Shown piece after piece: positions 25,396-36,566 of a stretch of DNA of 51,268 nt (position 1 is its first letter; the number at the start of each line of letters is the position of its first letter). Source of the stretch: Pseudomonadota bacterium. GTDB lineage: Bacteria > Pseudomonadota > Alphaproteobacteria > Rhizobiales > Beijerinckiaceae. The stretch is from the NCBI GenBank assembly GCA_023423995.1, contig JAFAEL010000026.1, positions 1-51,268 of the forward strand, given 5' to 3'. The notes below the pieces were generated by a model, which saw only the letters and a list, made by a program, of their open reading frames with translations, was not told where the DNA came from and searched no databases. Position numbers and translations under genes: made by a program.

Positions 25396-26361
25396 TCATG
25401 CCTTGATGTTGTTCTCGCGGACGACGTCGCCCCAGACCTTGGTCTGCCTGCTGAAGAAGGGCTTGGCGGCGGCCGGATCGCCGAAGACCAGCGTCATCTG
25501 CTGTGACTCCTGCAGCTTCTTGGCGATCTCCGGCTCCGAGAGCGCTTCCTTCACGGAGGCTGCCAGCTTGTTCAGCGTGTCAGACGGGGTGGCTGCCGGT
25601 GCGAACACGCCCCACCAGGCCAAGGCCTCGAAGCCGTCGAACCCCGATTCGATCGCCGTCGGCGTCTCCTTGATGAGCGAAAGCCGCTGGGCGCCCATCT
25701 GCATCACGGGCCGCACCACCGGGCCGCCGAGTTGCGGCGCCACGAGCGCGATCGACCCGCAGAGGAGGTCGACATGACCTCCGAGCAGGTCGTTCATGGC
25801 CGGGCCGCCGCCGCGATAGGGGACGTGGATGATCTCCACACCGGCCCGCTTGGCGAGGAGCGTCATGGCGAGGTGGCCGATCGTCCCGATGCCGACCGAG
25901 GCGTAGGTGACGGATCTCGGCCGCGCCTTGGCTGCCTCGACCACGTCCTTGAAGCTCTTGAACGGCTTGTCCTTGTGCGTCGCGAGCACATAGGGCGCGG
26001 TGCCGACCAGGCTGACGGGGACGAGGTCCCTCTCGATGTCGAGCGGCGGGTTCTCGACCATGGCCGGAATGACGGTGTGGGAATCGAAGGTCACCAGCAG
26101 CGTCAGCCCGTCCGGGGCGCTCTTCGCCACATGCGATGCGCCGAGCGCGCTCGCGGCGCCCGGCATGTTCTCCACGATCGTGGTCTGGCCGGACATCGCC
26201 TGGAGACGCGCCTGCAGCATGCGGGCGAGGGCGTCCGTCGAGCCGCCCGGCGGAAAGGGCACGACGATCCGCATCGTGCGCGCGCCCTGTGCCAGTGCGG
26301 GCGCACAGAGAAGGGAGGCAGCCCCCGCGGCGAGGGCATGCCGTCTGGTCAGAAAGCTCAT
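25396..26361 (-). CDS. Bug-family tripartite tricarboxylate binding protein
   Basis: A 321-residue secreted binding protein with a Tat-like signal (TRRHALAAGAASLLCAPALA) and the Bug fold: RIVVPFPPGGSTDALARML, FDSHTVIPAMVENPPLD, IIHVPYRGGGPAMNDLLGGHVD (in parts). These proteins bind carboxylic acids for TctABC-type uptake or for sensing. No TctA/TctB membrane genes are in the window, so the transport partner must be elsewhere. It sits between the RraA-like and cupin genes, all on one strand. Confidence 0.83.
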   Translation of the reverse strand: MSFLTRRHALAAGAASLLCAPALAQGARTMRIVVPFPPGGSTDALARMLQARLQAMSGQTTIVENMPGAASALGASHVAKSAPDGLTLLVTFDSHTVIPAMVENPPLDIERDLVPVSLVGTAPYVLATHKDKPFKSFKDVVEAAKARPRSVTYASVGIGTIGHLAMTLLAKRAGVEIIHVPYRGGGPAMNDLLGGHVDLLCGSIALVAPQLGGPVVRPVMQMGAQRLSLIKETPTAIESGFDGFEALAWWGVFAPAATPSDTLNKLAASVKEALSEPEIAKKLQESQQMTLVFGDPAAAKPFFSRQTKVWGDVVRENNIKA

Positions 26362-26394
26362 CCTTGGTTCCTCCCGTGCGGATCGTTTGTCCGC

Positions 26395-26781
26395 TTATGA
26401 TTCTCCGAAGCCGCGTCCCGGCTTTCGGTATTCGGGCCGCGGCGGGCTGAAGATGTCGAGCACCTTCGCCCCCTCCGGCCCCGCCCGCATCGTGTGCGGC
26501 ACGTTCCCCGGCGTTCGCCAGAAATCGCCCTTCGTGACCGGGATCTCCTCGCTGCCTTGGACGCGGATCGCCGAGCCCTCGAGCAGGACGCCCCACTGCT
26601 CCTCGGGGTGGTGATGGAGCGTTCCCTCGGAATTCGGCGCGATTGTCACGACCGACAGCATCGCCTGTTCGCCGGCGAAGATGCGCGTGGTCAGCCCCGG
26701 CGCGAGTTCGCGAAACAGACCGTCTGAAGCATCGTCGAGATTATGGAACTCGCACCTCTGCGAGGGCTCGCCGTCCGCCAT
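26395..26781 (-). CDS. Cupin-domain protein
   Basis: A 128-residue single-cupin protein. The metal-binding motif is GTLHHHPEEQWGVLLEGS (two or three histidines and a glutamate) and the second is PGNVPHTMRAGPEG. It could be a small dioxygenase, isomerase or ligand sensor. It is the first gene of a probable cupin-Bug-RraA operon, which looks like a small carboxylate catabolism unit. Confidence 0.75.
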   Translation of the reverse strand: MADGEPSQRCEFHNLDDASDGLFRELAPGLTTRIFAGEQAMLSVVTIAPNSEGTLHHHPEEQWGVLLEGSAIRVQGSEEIPVTKGDFWRTPGNVPHTMRAGPEGAKVLDIFSPPRPEYRKPGRGFGES

Positions 26782-26969
26782 TGCGTTCTACTCCCTGATC
26801 TACCGCATGACTGGTCGGCAGTTTCCGTGATCATCCGGGATTGCTGGCCGGAGATAAAGCGATATCGCGCGGGCTCGGCCCGCTTTGGTGGGTATCCGGG
26901 CGCTCGCTTGCCTTCCCCCCGTCATCCACCCATGCCAGAAGCGCCCGGCAGCTTGGCCGAGGGAAGGCG

Positions 26970-27995
26970 TTGTCGGACATCGCGGTAAGTGGCGTTTCCA
27001 AGTCCTGGGACAGTGCCACGGCTCTTCACAGGATCGACTTCGAGGTCGCGACTGGCGATTTCGTCGCCCTTCTCGGACCGTCCGGCTGCGGGAAGTCGAC
27101 GACGCTTCGGCTGATCGCTGGGCTCGACACGCCGAGCACGGGGCGCATCGTCATCGGCGGCCGGGACGTGACGGATCTGCCCCCCGCGCAGCGCGACATC
27201 GCGATGGTGTTCCAGAGCTACGCGCTGTTTCCGCACCTGACCGTGGCCGAGAACATCATCTTCGGCCTTCGCGTCCGGAAAGTCGGGCCGGCCGAAAGGG
27301 ACGATCGGCTCAAGCGTGCCGCCGACATGCTGGGCCTCTCCGCTCTGCTCGGCCGCAAGCCGTCGCAGCTGTCCGGCGGGCAGCAGCAGCGCGTGGCGCT
27401 CGCCCGCGCCATCGTGGCCGAGGCCGCCGTGTGCCTGATGGACGAGCCGCTCTCGAATCTCGACGCGCAGCTTCGCCTCGAGATGCGCCGGGAGATCCGC
27501 GCCCTGCAGCAGCGGCTCGGCATGACCATGGTCTATGTCACGCACGACCAGGCCGAGGCCATGACCATGGCGGACCGCATCATCCTCATGCGGGCCGGCC
27601 ATATCGAGCAGAACGGGACGCCGGCCGAGCTCTATGAGCGGCCGGCCACCGCCTTCGCGGCACGGTTCATCGGCAATCCGCCCATGAACGTCGTTCCCGG
27701 GGCGAGCGTCGCCGACCGGCCCTGGCTGCCGTTGCCCGGCGATCCGGCACAGCTCAGTTGCGGCGTGCGGGCGGAGGCGGCCCGCGTCGATCCAGAGCAG
27801 GGCGTGCCGGCCGAGGTCGTCGCGGTCGAGTATCTCGGCGCCGACACGCTCGTCGAGACGCGGATCGGCGGGGCGCCCTTCGTCTTGCGCCATGGCGGGC
27901 GCTTCGAGGCACGGCCGGGCGAGGCTGTCCGCCTCGGCTGGTCGCCCGAGGAAGCGCATTGGTTCGATGCGACGGACGGCCGCCGCGTGGCTTGA
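26970..27995 (+). CDS. ABC transporter ATPase, UgpC/MalK-like
   Basis: A 341-residue ATPase with Walker A GPSGCGKST, signature LSGGQQQRVALARA, Walker B CLMDEPLSNLD, HDQAEAMTMADRI, and a C-terminal TOBE-type region (RPATAFAARFIGNPPMNVV onwards), as in carbohydrate/glycerophosphate importers. A TTG at 26970 is taken as start because GGGAAGG lies just upstream and MSDIAVSGVSK aligns with family starts; the open frame upstream has no better start. It is the first gene of an importer operon extending to about 32.2 kb. Confidence 0.8.
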   Translation: MSDIAVSGVSKSWDSATALHRIDFEVATGDFVALLGPSGCGKSTTLRLIAGLDTPSTGRIVIGGRDVTDLPPAQRDIAMVFQSYALFPHLTVAENIIFGLRVRKVGPAERDDRLKRAADMLGLSALLGRKPSQLSGGQQQRVALARAIVAEAAVCLMDEPLSNLDAQLRLEMRREIRALQQRLGMTMVYVTHDQAEAMTMADRIILMRAGHIEQNGTPAELYERPATAFAARFIGNPPMNVVPGASVADRPWLPLPGDPAQLSCGVRAEAARVDPEQGVPAEVVAVEYLGADTLVETRIGGAPFVLRHGGRFEARPGEAVRLGWSPEEAHWFDATDGRRVA

Positions 27996-28077
27996 ATGCG
28001 CGACGCTGTCACGTCATCGATACAAAGCTGACGATAAGCGAGAAGCCCGCACGCGATGGCGGGCCGTTGGAGGAACT

Positions 28078-29373
28078 ATGGACAGGCGACAGTTTGTGGT
28101 GGGGACGGGCGCGGCGGTGCTCGGGGCAGGGGGCGTGGCGAAGCCGGCCCTGGCGCAGGGAACGACGGAGGTTTCGTTCTTCTTCCCCGTGGCGGTCGGT
28201 GGGCCGATCACCAAGATCATCGACGGCTACGCGGCCGATTTCGCCAAGGAGAACCCGTCCATCAAGGTGACGCCGACCTATGCCGGCACCTACCAGGAGA
28301 CGATCGTCAAGGTTCTCACCGCCCATAAGAGCGGCACGCCGCCGACCCTCTCGGTGCTGCTGTCCACCGACATGTTCACCATGATCGACGAGGACGCCGC
28401 CGTGCCGTTCGACGGCTTCCTCAAGTCGGCCGAAGATCAGGCCTGGGTGAAGGGCTTCTACCCGGCCTTTATGCTGAACAGCCAGGCCGAGGGAAAGACC
28501 TGGGGCATTCCCTTCCAGCGCTCGACGATCGTGCTCTACTGGAACAAGGACGCCTTCAAGGAGGCCGGGCTCGATCCCGAGAAGGCGCCGGCGAACTGGG
28601 CCGAGCATCTCGCCTTCGCCGAGAAGCTGACGAAGCGCGACGGCTCGGGCAACACCCAGCAATGGGGCACGCAGATTCCGACGACCGGCTTCGCCTACTG
28701 GCTTCTCCAGTCTCTCGCGATCCAGTCCGGGACGGTGCTCGCGAACCAGGACGGCAACAAGACGTCCTTCGACGATGCCGGCACGCTGGAAGCCCTGAAC
28801 TACCTCGTCGACCTGTCGCGCAAGCACAAGGTCATGGCGCCGGGCGTGATCGACTGGGGAACGACGCCGCGCGACTTCTTCGAGCGGAAGACCGCGATGA
28901 TGTGGACGACGACGGGCAACCTGACCAACGTCCGCAACAACGCGAAATTCCCCTTCGGCGTCGCCATGCTGCCGGCCAACAAGCGGCGCGGCTCGCCCAC
29001 GGGCGGCGGCAACTTCTACCTGTCTAAGAAGGCGAACTCGGCGCAGCAGGAAGCGGCCGTGAAGTTCGTGCGCTGGATGACCCAGCCCGAGCGGGCCGCC
29101 AAGTGGAGCGTCGACACGGGCTACGTGGCCGTGAGCCCCGCCGCCTACGAGACGCCCGTCATGAAGGAATACGTGGCCGCCTTCCCGCCCGCCGCCGTGG
29201 CGCGTGATCAGCTGCAATACGCGCTGGCCGAGCTCTCGACGCACGAGAACCAGCGCGTCACCAAGGCGCTCGAGGACAACATCCAGGCCGCCCTCAACGC
29301 CACCAAGACGCCGGAGCGCGCCCTGAAGGACGCCCAGGCCGAGGCCGACCGCATCCTGAAGGCGTATCGGTGA
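28078..29373 (+). CDS. ABC substrate-binding protein, UgpB-like
   Basis: A 431-residue secreted protein with a twin-arginine-like signal (MDRRQFVVGTGAAVLGAGG) cleaved near ALAQG. FFFPVAVGGPITKIIDGYAA, YAGTYQETIVKVLTAHKSG and GGGNFYLSKKAN place it in the cluster of sugar and glycerol-3-phosphate binding proteins (family 1 solute-binding). The start has TTGGAGGAACT immediately upstream, a clear ribosome-binding site. It follows the ATPase gene by 82 bases. A palindromic repeat cluster follows its stop, before the permease genes. Confidence 0.84.
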   Translation: MDRRQFVVGTGAAVLGAGGVAKPALAQGTTEVSFFFPVAVGGPITKIIDGYAADFAKENPSIKVTPTYAGTYQETIVKVLTAHKSGTPPTLSVLLSTDMFTMIDEDAAVPFDGFLKSAEDQAWVKGFYPAFMLNSQAEGKTWGIPFQRSTIVLYWNKDAFKEAGLDPEKAPANWAEHLAFAEKLTKRDGSGNTQQWGTQIPTTGFAYWLLQSLAIQSGTVLANQDGNKTSFDDAGTLEALNYLVDLSRKHKVMAPGVIDWGTTPRDFFERKTAMMWTTTGNLTNVRNNAKFPFGVAMLPANKRRGSPTGGGNFYLSKKANSAQQEAAVKFVRWMTQPERAAKWSVDTGYVAVSPAAYETPVMKEYVAAFPPAAVARDQLQYALAELSTHENQRVTKALEDNIQAALNATKTPERALKDAQAEADRILKAYR

Positions 29374-29384
29374 TCTACGCTCAT

Positions 29385-29519
29385 CCTCTCCCCGCCTGCG
29401 GGGAGAGGTCGAGCGGCGCCGGAGGCGCCGGCCGGGCGAGGGGCTGCGCCTCGATCCTCGCCCCTCATCCGGTCGCGCTGACGCGCGACTCGACTTCTCC
29501 CCGTGATCACGGGGAGAAG
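29385..29519 (+). repeat. Palindromic repeat pair inside the transporter operon
   Basis: Between the binding-protein and permease genes lie a 10-base-pair hairpin CCTCTCCCCG/CGGGGAGAGG (29385-29408) and a perfect 26-base palindrome at 29494-29519 (CTTCTCCCCGTGA and its complement), separated by GC-rich sequence. In mRNA these would form stable stem-loops that could protect the highly expressed 5' part of the operon. They belong to the same C/G palindrome family as other repeats in the window. Confidence 0.75.
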
Positions 29520-29533
29520 GGACAAGCGGCAGC

Positions 29534-30412
29534 ATGACCTCCCGAACCCGCGAAACCCTGATCGGCTGGGGCCTCCTCGCCCCCGCTATGGTGCTCCTCG
29601 TCGCCTTCACGCATTGGCCGGCGCTGGCGAGCCTGATCGAGAGCTTCTACTCGACCGCGCGTCCGCGCCGCCCGTCCCGGTTCGTCGGGATGGCGAATTA
29701 CGAGCAGATCCTGGCCGACCCGGTCTTCTGGCAGGCCTTCACCAACAACCTCATCTACGCGGCCGCCACAATCCCGCTCTCGATCGGGCTCGCGATGCTG
29801 ATGGCCGTATGGGTGAACGACCGCATCCCGGGCCGCACCTTCGCGCGGGTCGCCTATTTCACGCCGACCGTGCTGCCGATGATCGCGGTGGCCAACATCT
29901 GGCTGTTCTTCTTCACGCCCCAATACGGCCTCCTCGAACAGGTGACCGGCGCGATGGGGTTGCCTTCCCGCAACTGGCTCGGCTCGCCCGACACCGCCCT
30001 CATGGCGGTGACGATCGTGGCGATCTGGAAGGAGGCCGGGTTCTTCATGATCTTCTACCTGGCGGCGCTGCAATCGATCCCGCCGGTGCTGGCCGAGGCC
30101 GCGAACCTGGAGGGCGCCTCGCGCTGGACCTATTTCCGGCGCGTCCAATTCCCGCTGCTCATGCCGACCACGCTGTTCGTGCTGATCAACGCCGTCATCA
30201 ACGCCTTCCGGATGATCGACCAGATCATTGTCATGACCCGCGGCGGGCCGGACAACGCGACGACGCTCGTCCTCTTCTACATCTACCAGACCGGCTTCTC
30301 GTTCTGGGACACGGCCTATGCGGCAGCCCTGACCGTGGTGCTCCTCGCGATCCTGGGTCTTGTCGCCGCGATCCAGTACGGAATCCTCGAGCGGCGGGTG
30401 CATTACCGATGA
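29534..30412 (+). CDS. ABC permease, UgpA-like
   Basis: A 292-residue six-helix permease: WGLLAPAMVLLVAFTHWPAL, FVGMANYEQIL, LAEAANLEGASRWTYFRRVQFPLL (EAA motif, in parts) and GGPDNATTLVLFYIYQTGF. The family forms a heterodimer with the next gene's product in glycerol-3-phosphate and sugar importers. Its stop overlaps the start of the following permease gene (ATGA at 30409-30412), so translation is coupled. Confidence 0.85.
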   Translation: MTSRTRETLIGWGLLAPAMVLLVAFTHWPALASLIESFYSTARPRRPSRFVGMANYEQILADPVFWQAFTNNLIYAAATIPLSIGLAMLMAVWVNDRIPGRTFARVAYFTPTVLPMIAVANIWLFFFTPQYGLLEQVTGAMGLPSRNWLGSPDTALMAVTIVAIWKEAGFFMIFYLAALQSIPPVLAEAANLEGASRWTYFRRVQFPLLMPTTLFVLINAVINAFRMIDQIIVMTRGGPDNATTLVLFYIYQTGFSFWDTAYAAALTVVLLAILGLVAAIQYGILERRVHYR

Positions 30413-31388
30413 GCAGCGAGCCGCTGATCCCTCCCCTGGAGGGGAGGGCGAGTGGGTGGAGCCGACCGGGGTGGGGCGAAGGCTGGGCTGGCCCCCTCCG
30501 TCGTGCGCTGCGCGCCCGCCACCTCCCCCTTCGGGGGGGGATCGCGCGGCCACGCCCTGCCACACCTGCGAGCCCCTACGATCCGAAAGGCGTCTCGGCC
30601 TTCCTCGAATCCGCCGGCGCGATCCTGCTTGCGGTGCTGTGGATCCTGCCGCTGCTCTTCGCCGTCTGGGCGGCGTTCCACGCCATCGAGGACACGACGC
30701 GGTTCTCCCTCACGGCGCCCTGGACGCTGGAGAACTTCGCCCGCGCCTGGGAGGCGGCGCCGTTCGCGCGCTATTTCCTGAACACCTTCATCCTGGTGAC
30801 CCTGATCCTCGCCTGCCAACTCGTGCTCGGCACGCTCGCCGCCTACGCCTTCGCGCGCTTCGCCTTCATCGGCCGGGAGATCGCCTTCGCGCTGGTGCTG
30901 GCGCAGCTGATGGTCATGCCGGACGTGCTCATCGTCGAGAACTACCGGACGATGAGCTTCCTCGGCCTCGTCGACACGATCCCGGGCATCGCGCTCCCCT
31001 ATGTCGCGTCCGCCTTCGGCATCTTCCTCCTGCGCCAGACCTTCCGGACCATCCCGCGCGAGCTGGACGATGCGGCGCGCGTGGAGGGCGCATCCGCGCT
31101 GCAGACGCTGCTCAAAGTCTATGTCCCGCTCGCGAAGCCCATCTACGTCGCCTACGGGCTCGTCTCGGTCAGCTTCCACTGGAACAACTTCCTCTGGCCG
31201 CTGATCGTCACGAACTCGGTCGAGGCCCGCCCGCTGACGGTCGGGCTGCAGATCTTCTCCTCGGGCGACCAGGGCGTGGACTGGTCGATCATCTGCGCGG
31301 CGACGCTGATGACCTCGGCGCCGCTGCTGATCGGCTTCCTGCTCTTCCAGCGCCAGTTCGTGCAAAGCTTCATCCGGGCCGGCATCCG

Positions 31389-31392
<4 letters not shown>
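30409..31392 (+). CDS. ABC permease, UgpE-like, with repeat-encoded N-terminus
   Basis: A 327-residue permease. The membrane part from residue 70 (AILLAVLWILPLLFAVWAAF) through the EAA-like loop LDDAARVEGASALQTLLKVYVPLA is normal for UgpE/MalG proteins. Residues about 6-52 are not: they are rich in Pro, Gly and Arg (PLIPPLEGRASGWSRP...) and are translated from a palindromic repeat element at 30424-30565 that happens to be open in this frame. The start overlaps the previous stop, and no later start is well placed, so the extension is probably translated. Its effect on the protein is unknown. Confidence 0.82.
30424..30565 (+). repeat. Palindromic element inserted in frame in permease gene
   Basis: Contains hairpins CCCTCCCC/GGGGAGGG (30429-30448) and CCTCCCCC with GGGGGGGA (about 30522-30541), linked by a GTGGGTGGAGCCGACCGGGG-type segment and a CCCCCTCCGTCGTGCGCTGC segment shared with the repeats near 50.4 kb. 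Boundaries are approximate. It encodes a 45-50-residue insertion without breaking the reading frame. Confidence 0.7.
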
Positions 31393-33559
<2,167 letters not shown>

Positions 33560-33577
33560 TCATCACGGACAGTTCTC

Positions 33578-35488
33578 GTGGTAGAACGCGACATGGCGCC
33601 GCCATCGCCTCCGTTTCTGCGGCGAGTGGAAAACTGGCTGCTCGAGATTGATCCGACGCTGATCCAGTTTCGCCTGGCCTGCCGGGTTATGCTGTCTCTG
33701 GCCTGCGTCAGCCTTGCGCTCGTCGCCGTGAACCTGTTCCTGCCGCTCTCGCATTCAGCCGCTGCGATCGGCCTGGTGAGCACGCTGCAGGGCACGGTGG
33801 CCGTCCGGGACGAGACGCCGTGGGGGCGTGCGGTGACGCGCGCCTACTCGGCAGCGGCAGGCTTCGTTGTCATCTGCGTGATCACGTTCCTGGAGCACCG
33901 GCTCCTCGCCGTGAATGCCGTCATGCTCTGTGTGATCGCGCTGGCCGTCTACGCTCCCCATTTCGGCGACCGTTGGAAGGCGGTCGGGCTCTTCGCATTC
34001 TTCTGCTGCATCCTCTCGGGGTTCCTGAAGCCCGTCGACGGCGAGCTGACGGGTATCGCGGTGTCGCTGGTCGTGAGCACCGTGATTTCGCATCTCGTGC
34101 GGAACTACATCCTGCCCGAGCGACCCGCAGACGATTTCCGCCGGGCCGTTCGGGCGGTGAGCACGCTCGTGCGGGAGTTCGAAGGTCAAGGGAGGCACCT
34201 CGCCGTCTCCAAGCACCCGGCCCGCGAGCTGCGGAAGCTCGCCTGGATGCGCCGGAAGGCGAGGAACGCGCTCGGGCACGCAGAGGAATACCTGCCGCTC
34301 GAAGCCAGCCCGGAGGCGGCCGCTCTCGCGGGCCGGCTTTTCGACCTCCGGCTGGCGATCGATGGCTGCATGGCGGCCGTGAGAGGCGCGCAGGCCGCCC
34401 CGTCCGACCTGGAGCCCCGGCTTGCGGTTCTGGAGCGGATCCGGCTCGAGATCATGCAGAGCGTCGCAACGATCCCCGACAGCATCTTCACGGCCCCGCG
34501 GGCCAAGGCTGCGCCGAAGCGCACGGGGACGCTCATGGAAGATCCCCAGTTCCGTCAGACCGTGCAGGTGACGCTCGCCTCCGCCATCGCCCTGCCGCTG
34601 GGGCTCATCCTGTCGCAGGAGAGGTGGTTCTGGGCCGTCATGACGGCCTTCCTGGTGTTCACCAACACGCACTCGACTAGCGAGACGCTGGTCCGCGCAC
34701 TGAACCGAACGCTCGGCACGGCGATCGGCATCGTTGCCGGCATCGCGCTTGCCACCTTCCTGGACGGAGCGTTCCTGCCGACGATCGTGCTCACGGCACT
34801 GTCGATCATGCTAGCCTATTTCCTGATGGCGGAATCCTACACGATCTTCTGCGTCTTCCTGACGATCGCCATCTCCCTGATCTACGGGCTCATCGGCGCA
34901 TTCACCCCGCACCTGCTGGTCATACGGCTCGAGGAGACCGGCGTCGGGGCGGCGGCGGGGATTCTGGTCTCGCTGCTCGCCTTTCCGACGCGCACCCAGG
35001 ATCGTCTTGCGACCGTGTTCCGGTCGTTCCTCCGGGCCATCGACGCGCTCCTGGCCCTCTTCTGCGATCCCGCCCATGACGAGGTCGCCATAACGCGGCA
35101 ATTGCGGGTCATCGAAGCGGCCCATGCCGATTGCCAGACCACCCTCGCGCCCCTGCACAGCGCATGGAAGATCGGGCCCCGCTCCTCCGGACCGCGCGAG
35201 GCCGTGATGAGGGTCGATGCCCTGCGGCACTCGATGGAGGCATTGGCCCGCGCCTTCGCGTCGCACGGCCCCACGCCCGACCAGGTCGCACGCATCTCCG
35301 AAATCCGCCGCGAGATCGAGCTCCTCGAGGAAGAGAACGTGAACATCCTGGCCGCGGCTCCTTACCGTTCGCCCAGCGCACTTCCCGGGAGTACCGAGTT
35401 CACAGAGGCGGACCGCCACCTGCAGCGCCTGATGCTCACTCTCGGCCAGCTCGACACCAAGGCTGAAGGGACGCAGGCCACGTCGTAA
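33578..35488 (+). CDS. FUSC-family inner-membrane protein
   Basis: A 636-residue protein with two membrane blocks: helices at roughly 35-175 and 340-460 (the second with RWFWAVMTAFLVFTNTHSTSETLVRALNRTLGTAIGIVAG, quoted in parts, the FUSC core), separated and followed by soluble helical domains. It resembles the fusaric-acid-resistance/AaeB group of aromatic acid exporters and YccS-like proteins. A membrane-fusion partner gene is absent. A GTG at 33578 is the outermost start and an ATG at 33593 is an equally good alternative. Confidence 0.75.
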   Translation: MVERDMAPPSPPFLRRVENWLLEIDPTLIQFRLACRVMLSLACVSLALVAVNLFLPLSHSAAAIGLVSTLQGTVAVRDETPWGRAVTRAYSAAAGFVVICVITFLEHRLLAVNAVMLCVIALAVYAPHFGDRWKAVGLFAFFCCILSGFLKPVDGELTGIAVSLVVSTVISHLVRNYILPERPADDFRRAVRAVSTLVREFEGQGRHLAVSKHPARELRKLAWMRRKARNALGHAEEYLPLEASPEAAALAGRLFDLRLAIDGCMAAVRGAQAAPSDLEPRLAVLERIRLEIMQSVATIPDSIFTAPRAKAAPKRTGTLMEDPQFRQTVQVTLASAIALPLGLILSQERWFWAVMTAFLVFTNTHSTSETLVRALNRTLGTAIGIVAGIALATFLDGAFLPTIVLTALSIMLAYFLMAESYTIFCVFLTIAISLIYGLIGAFTPHLLVIRLEETGVGAAAGILVSLLAFPTRTQDRLATVFRSFLRAIDALLALFCDPAHDEVAITRQLRVIEAAHADCQTTLAPLHSAWKIGPRSSGPREAVMRVDALRHSMEALARAFASHGPTPDQVARISEIRREIELLEEENVNILAAAPYRSPSALPGSTEFTEADRHLQRLMLTLGQLDTKAEGTQATS

Positions 35489-35588
35489 GCGGCCGATGCC
35501 GGCGGGAGTTCCGTCTGTACGCTTCGCCCAGCGCATTCCGTTCGCTATAGCCCTCCTAACGCCCGAGGAGGCGGTAGGGAGAGCGCGT

Positions 35589-36560
35589 ATGATTTCGAGG
35601 AGGACGTTCGGTGCGGGCATGATTGGCGCCGCTGCCGCAAGTCGCGGCGGGATGGCCCGGGCCGACAACTTCCCGACGAGGCAGATCAAGTTCGTCGTGC
35701 CCTTCGCGGCGGGGAGCGCGACGGATGCGGTTGCCCGGATTGTCGGCGAGTGGGTCTCGACGGACCTGAAGCAGCCCGTGATCGTCGAGAACGTGGCCGG
35801 CGCGAGCGGCGTCCTCGCCGCCCAGGCGGTCGCCCGGGCCGAGCCGGACGGCTACACGGTGCTGATCACCACCAACACCACGCACGGGGCCAACCAGAGC
35901 CTGCTGAAGCGGGTCCCCTACGATGCGCTCGGCGATTTCACGCCGCTCTCGCGGCTCGGCTACAACCCGCTGATCCTCATCGTGAACCCCGCGATCCCGG
36001 CGAAGAGCGTCGCCGAACTCGTCGCCTACGGAAAGGCGAATCCCGGCAAGCTCACCTTCGGGTCCGGGTCGAGCTCGTCTCGGGTCTGCGGGGAGCTCCT
36101 GAAGATGCGGACCGGCCTCGATGCGACCCACGTGCCCTACCGCAGCATCCCGCCGGCGGTGACGGACGTGATCGGCGGCCAGATCTCCTTCACCTTCGCG
36201 GACCCGCAGAGCGGGGTGCCGCAGATCGAGGCCGGCAAGGTGCGCGGTCTCGCCGTCTCCGGGACCTTCCGGATCGGCCTCGCGCCGAACCTGCCGACCA
36301 TGGTCGAGGCGGGCGTGCCCGATTACGACATCGTCGCCTATTTCGCCGGCTTCGCGCCCGCCAAGATTCCGGCCCCGGTCGCCGAGCGGCTCACAGCCGC
36401 GCTGGCGGGCGCCGTGCGGGATCCTGCGACGCAGGCGAAGCTGACCTCGGTGGGCATCCAGCCCTCGCATTCGACGCCGGCAGAGCTCCGCGATCAGGTT
36501 GCGGCCGAGATCACGAAATGGGCCGCGATCGTGAAGAGCGCCGGCATCGAGCCGCAATAG
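35589..36560 (+). CDS. Bug-family binding protein
   Basis: A 323-residue secreted protein with a twin-arginine-like signal (MISRRTFGAGMIGAAAASRG) and the Bug core: IKFVVPFAAGSATDAVARIV, VENVAGASGVLAAQAVARAEPDGYT (in parts), and THVPYRSIPPAVTDVIGGQI. It binds an unknown carboxylate. No transport membrane genes are nearby. It converges on the SDR/AtuA cluster; a six-base-pair hairpin (36560-36575) spans both stops and may terminate both transcripts weakly. Confidence 0.83.
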   Translation: MISRRTFGAGMIGAAAASRGGMARADNFPTRQIKFVVPFAAGSATDAVARIVGEWVSTDLKQPVIVENVAGASGVLAAQAVARAEPDGYTVLITTNTTHGANQSLLKRVPYDALGDFTPLSRLGYNPLILIVNPAIPAKSVAELVAYGKANPGKLTFGSGSSSSRVCGELLKMRTGLDATHVPYRSIPPAVTDVIGGQISFTFADPQSGVPQIEAGKVRGLAVSGTFRIGLAPNLPTMVEAGVPDYDIVAYFAGFAPAKIPAPVAERLTAALAGAVRDPATQAKLTSVGIQPSHSTPAELRDQVAAEITKWAAIVKSAGIEPQ

Positions 36561-36566
36561 GGAGCG

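Noticed and set aside
26869..26886. Terminator-like hairpin GCGGGC/GCCCGC with TTT
   Set aside because: It lies between divergent genes with no upstream transcript on the plus strand that it could end.
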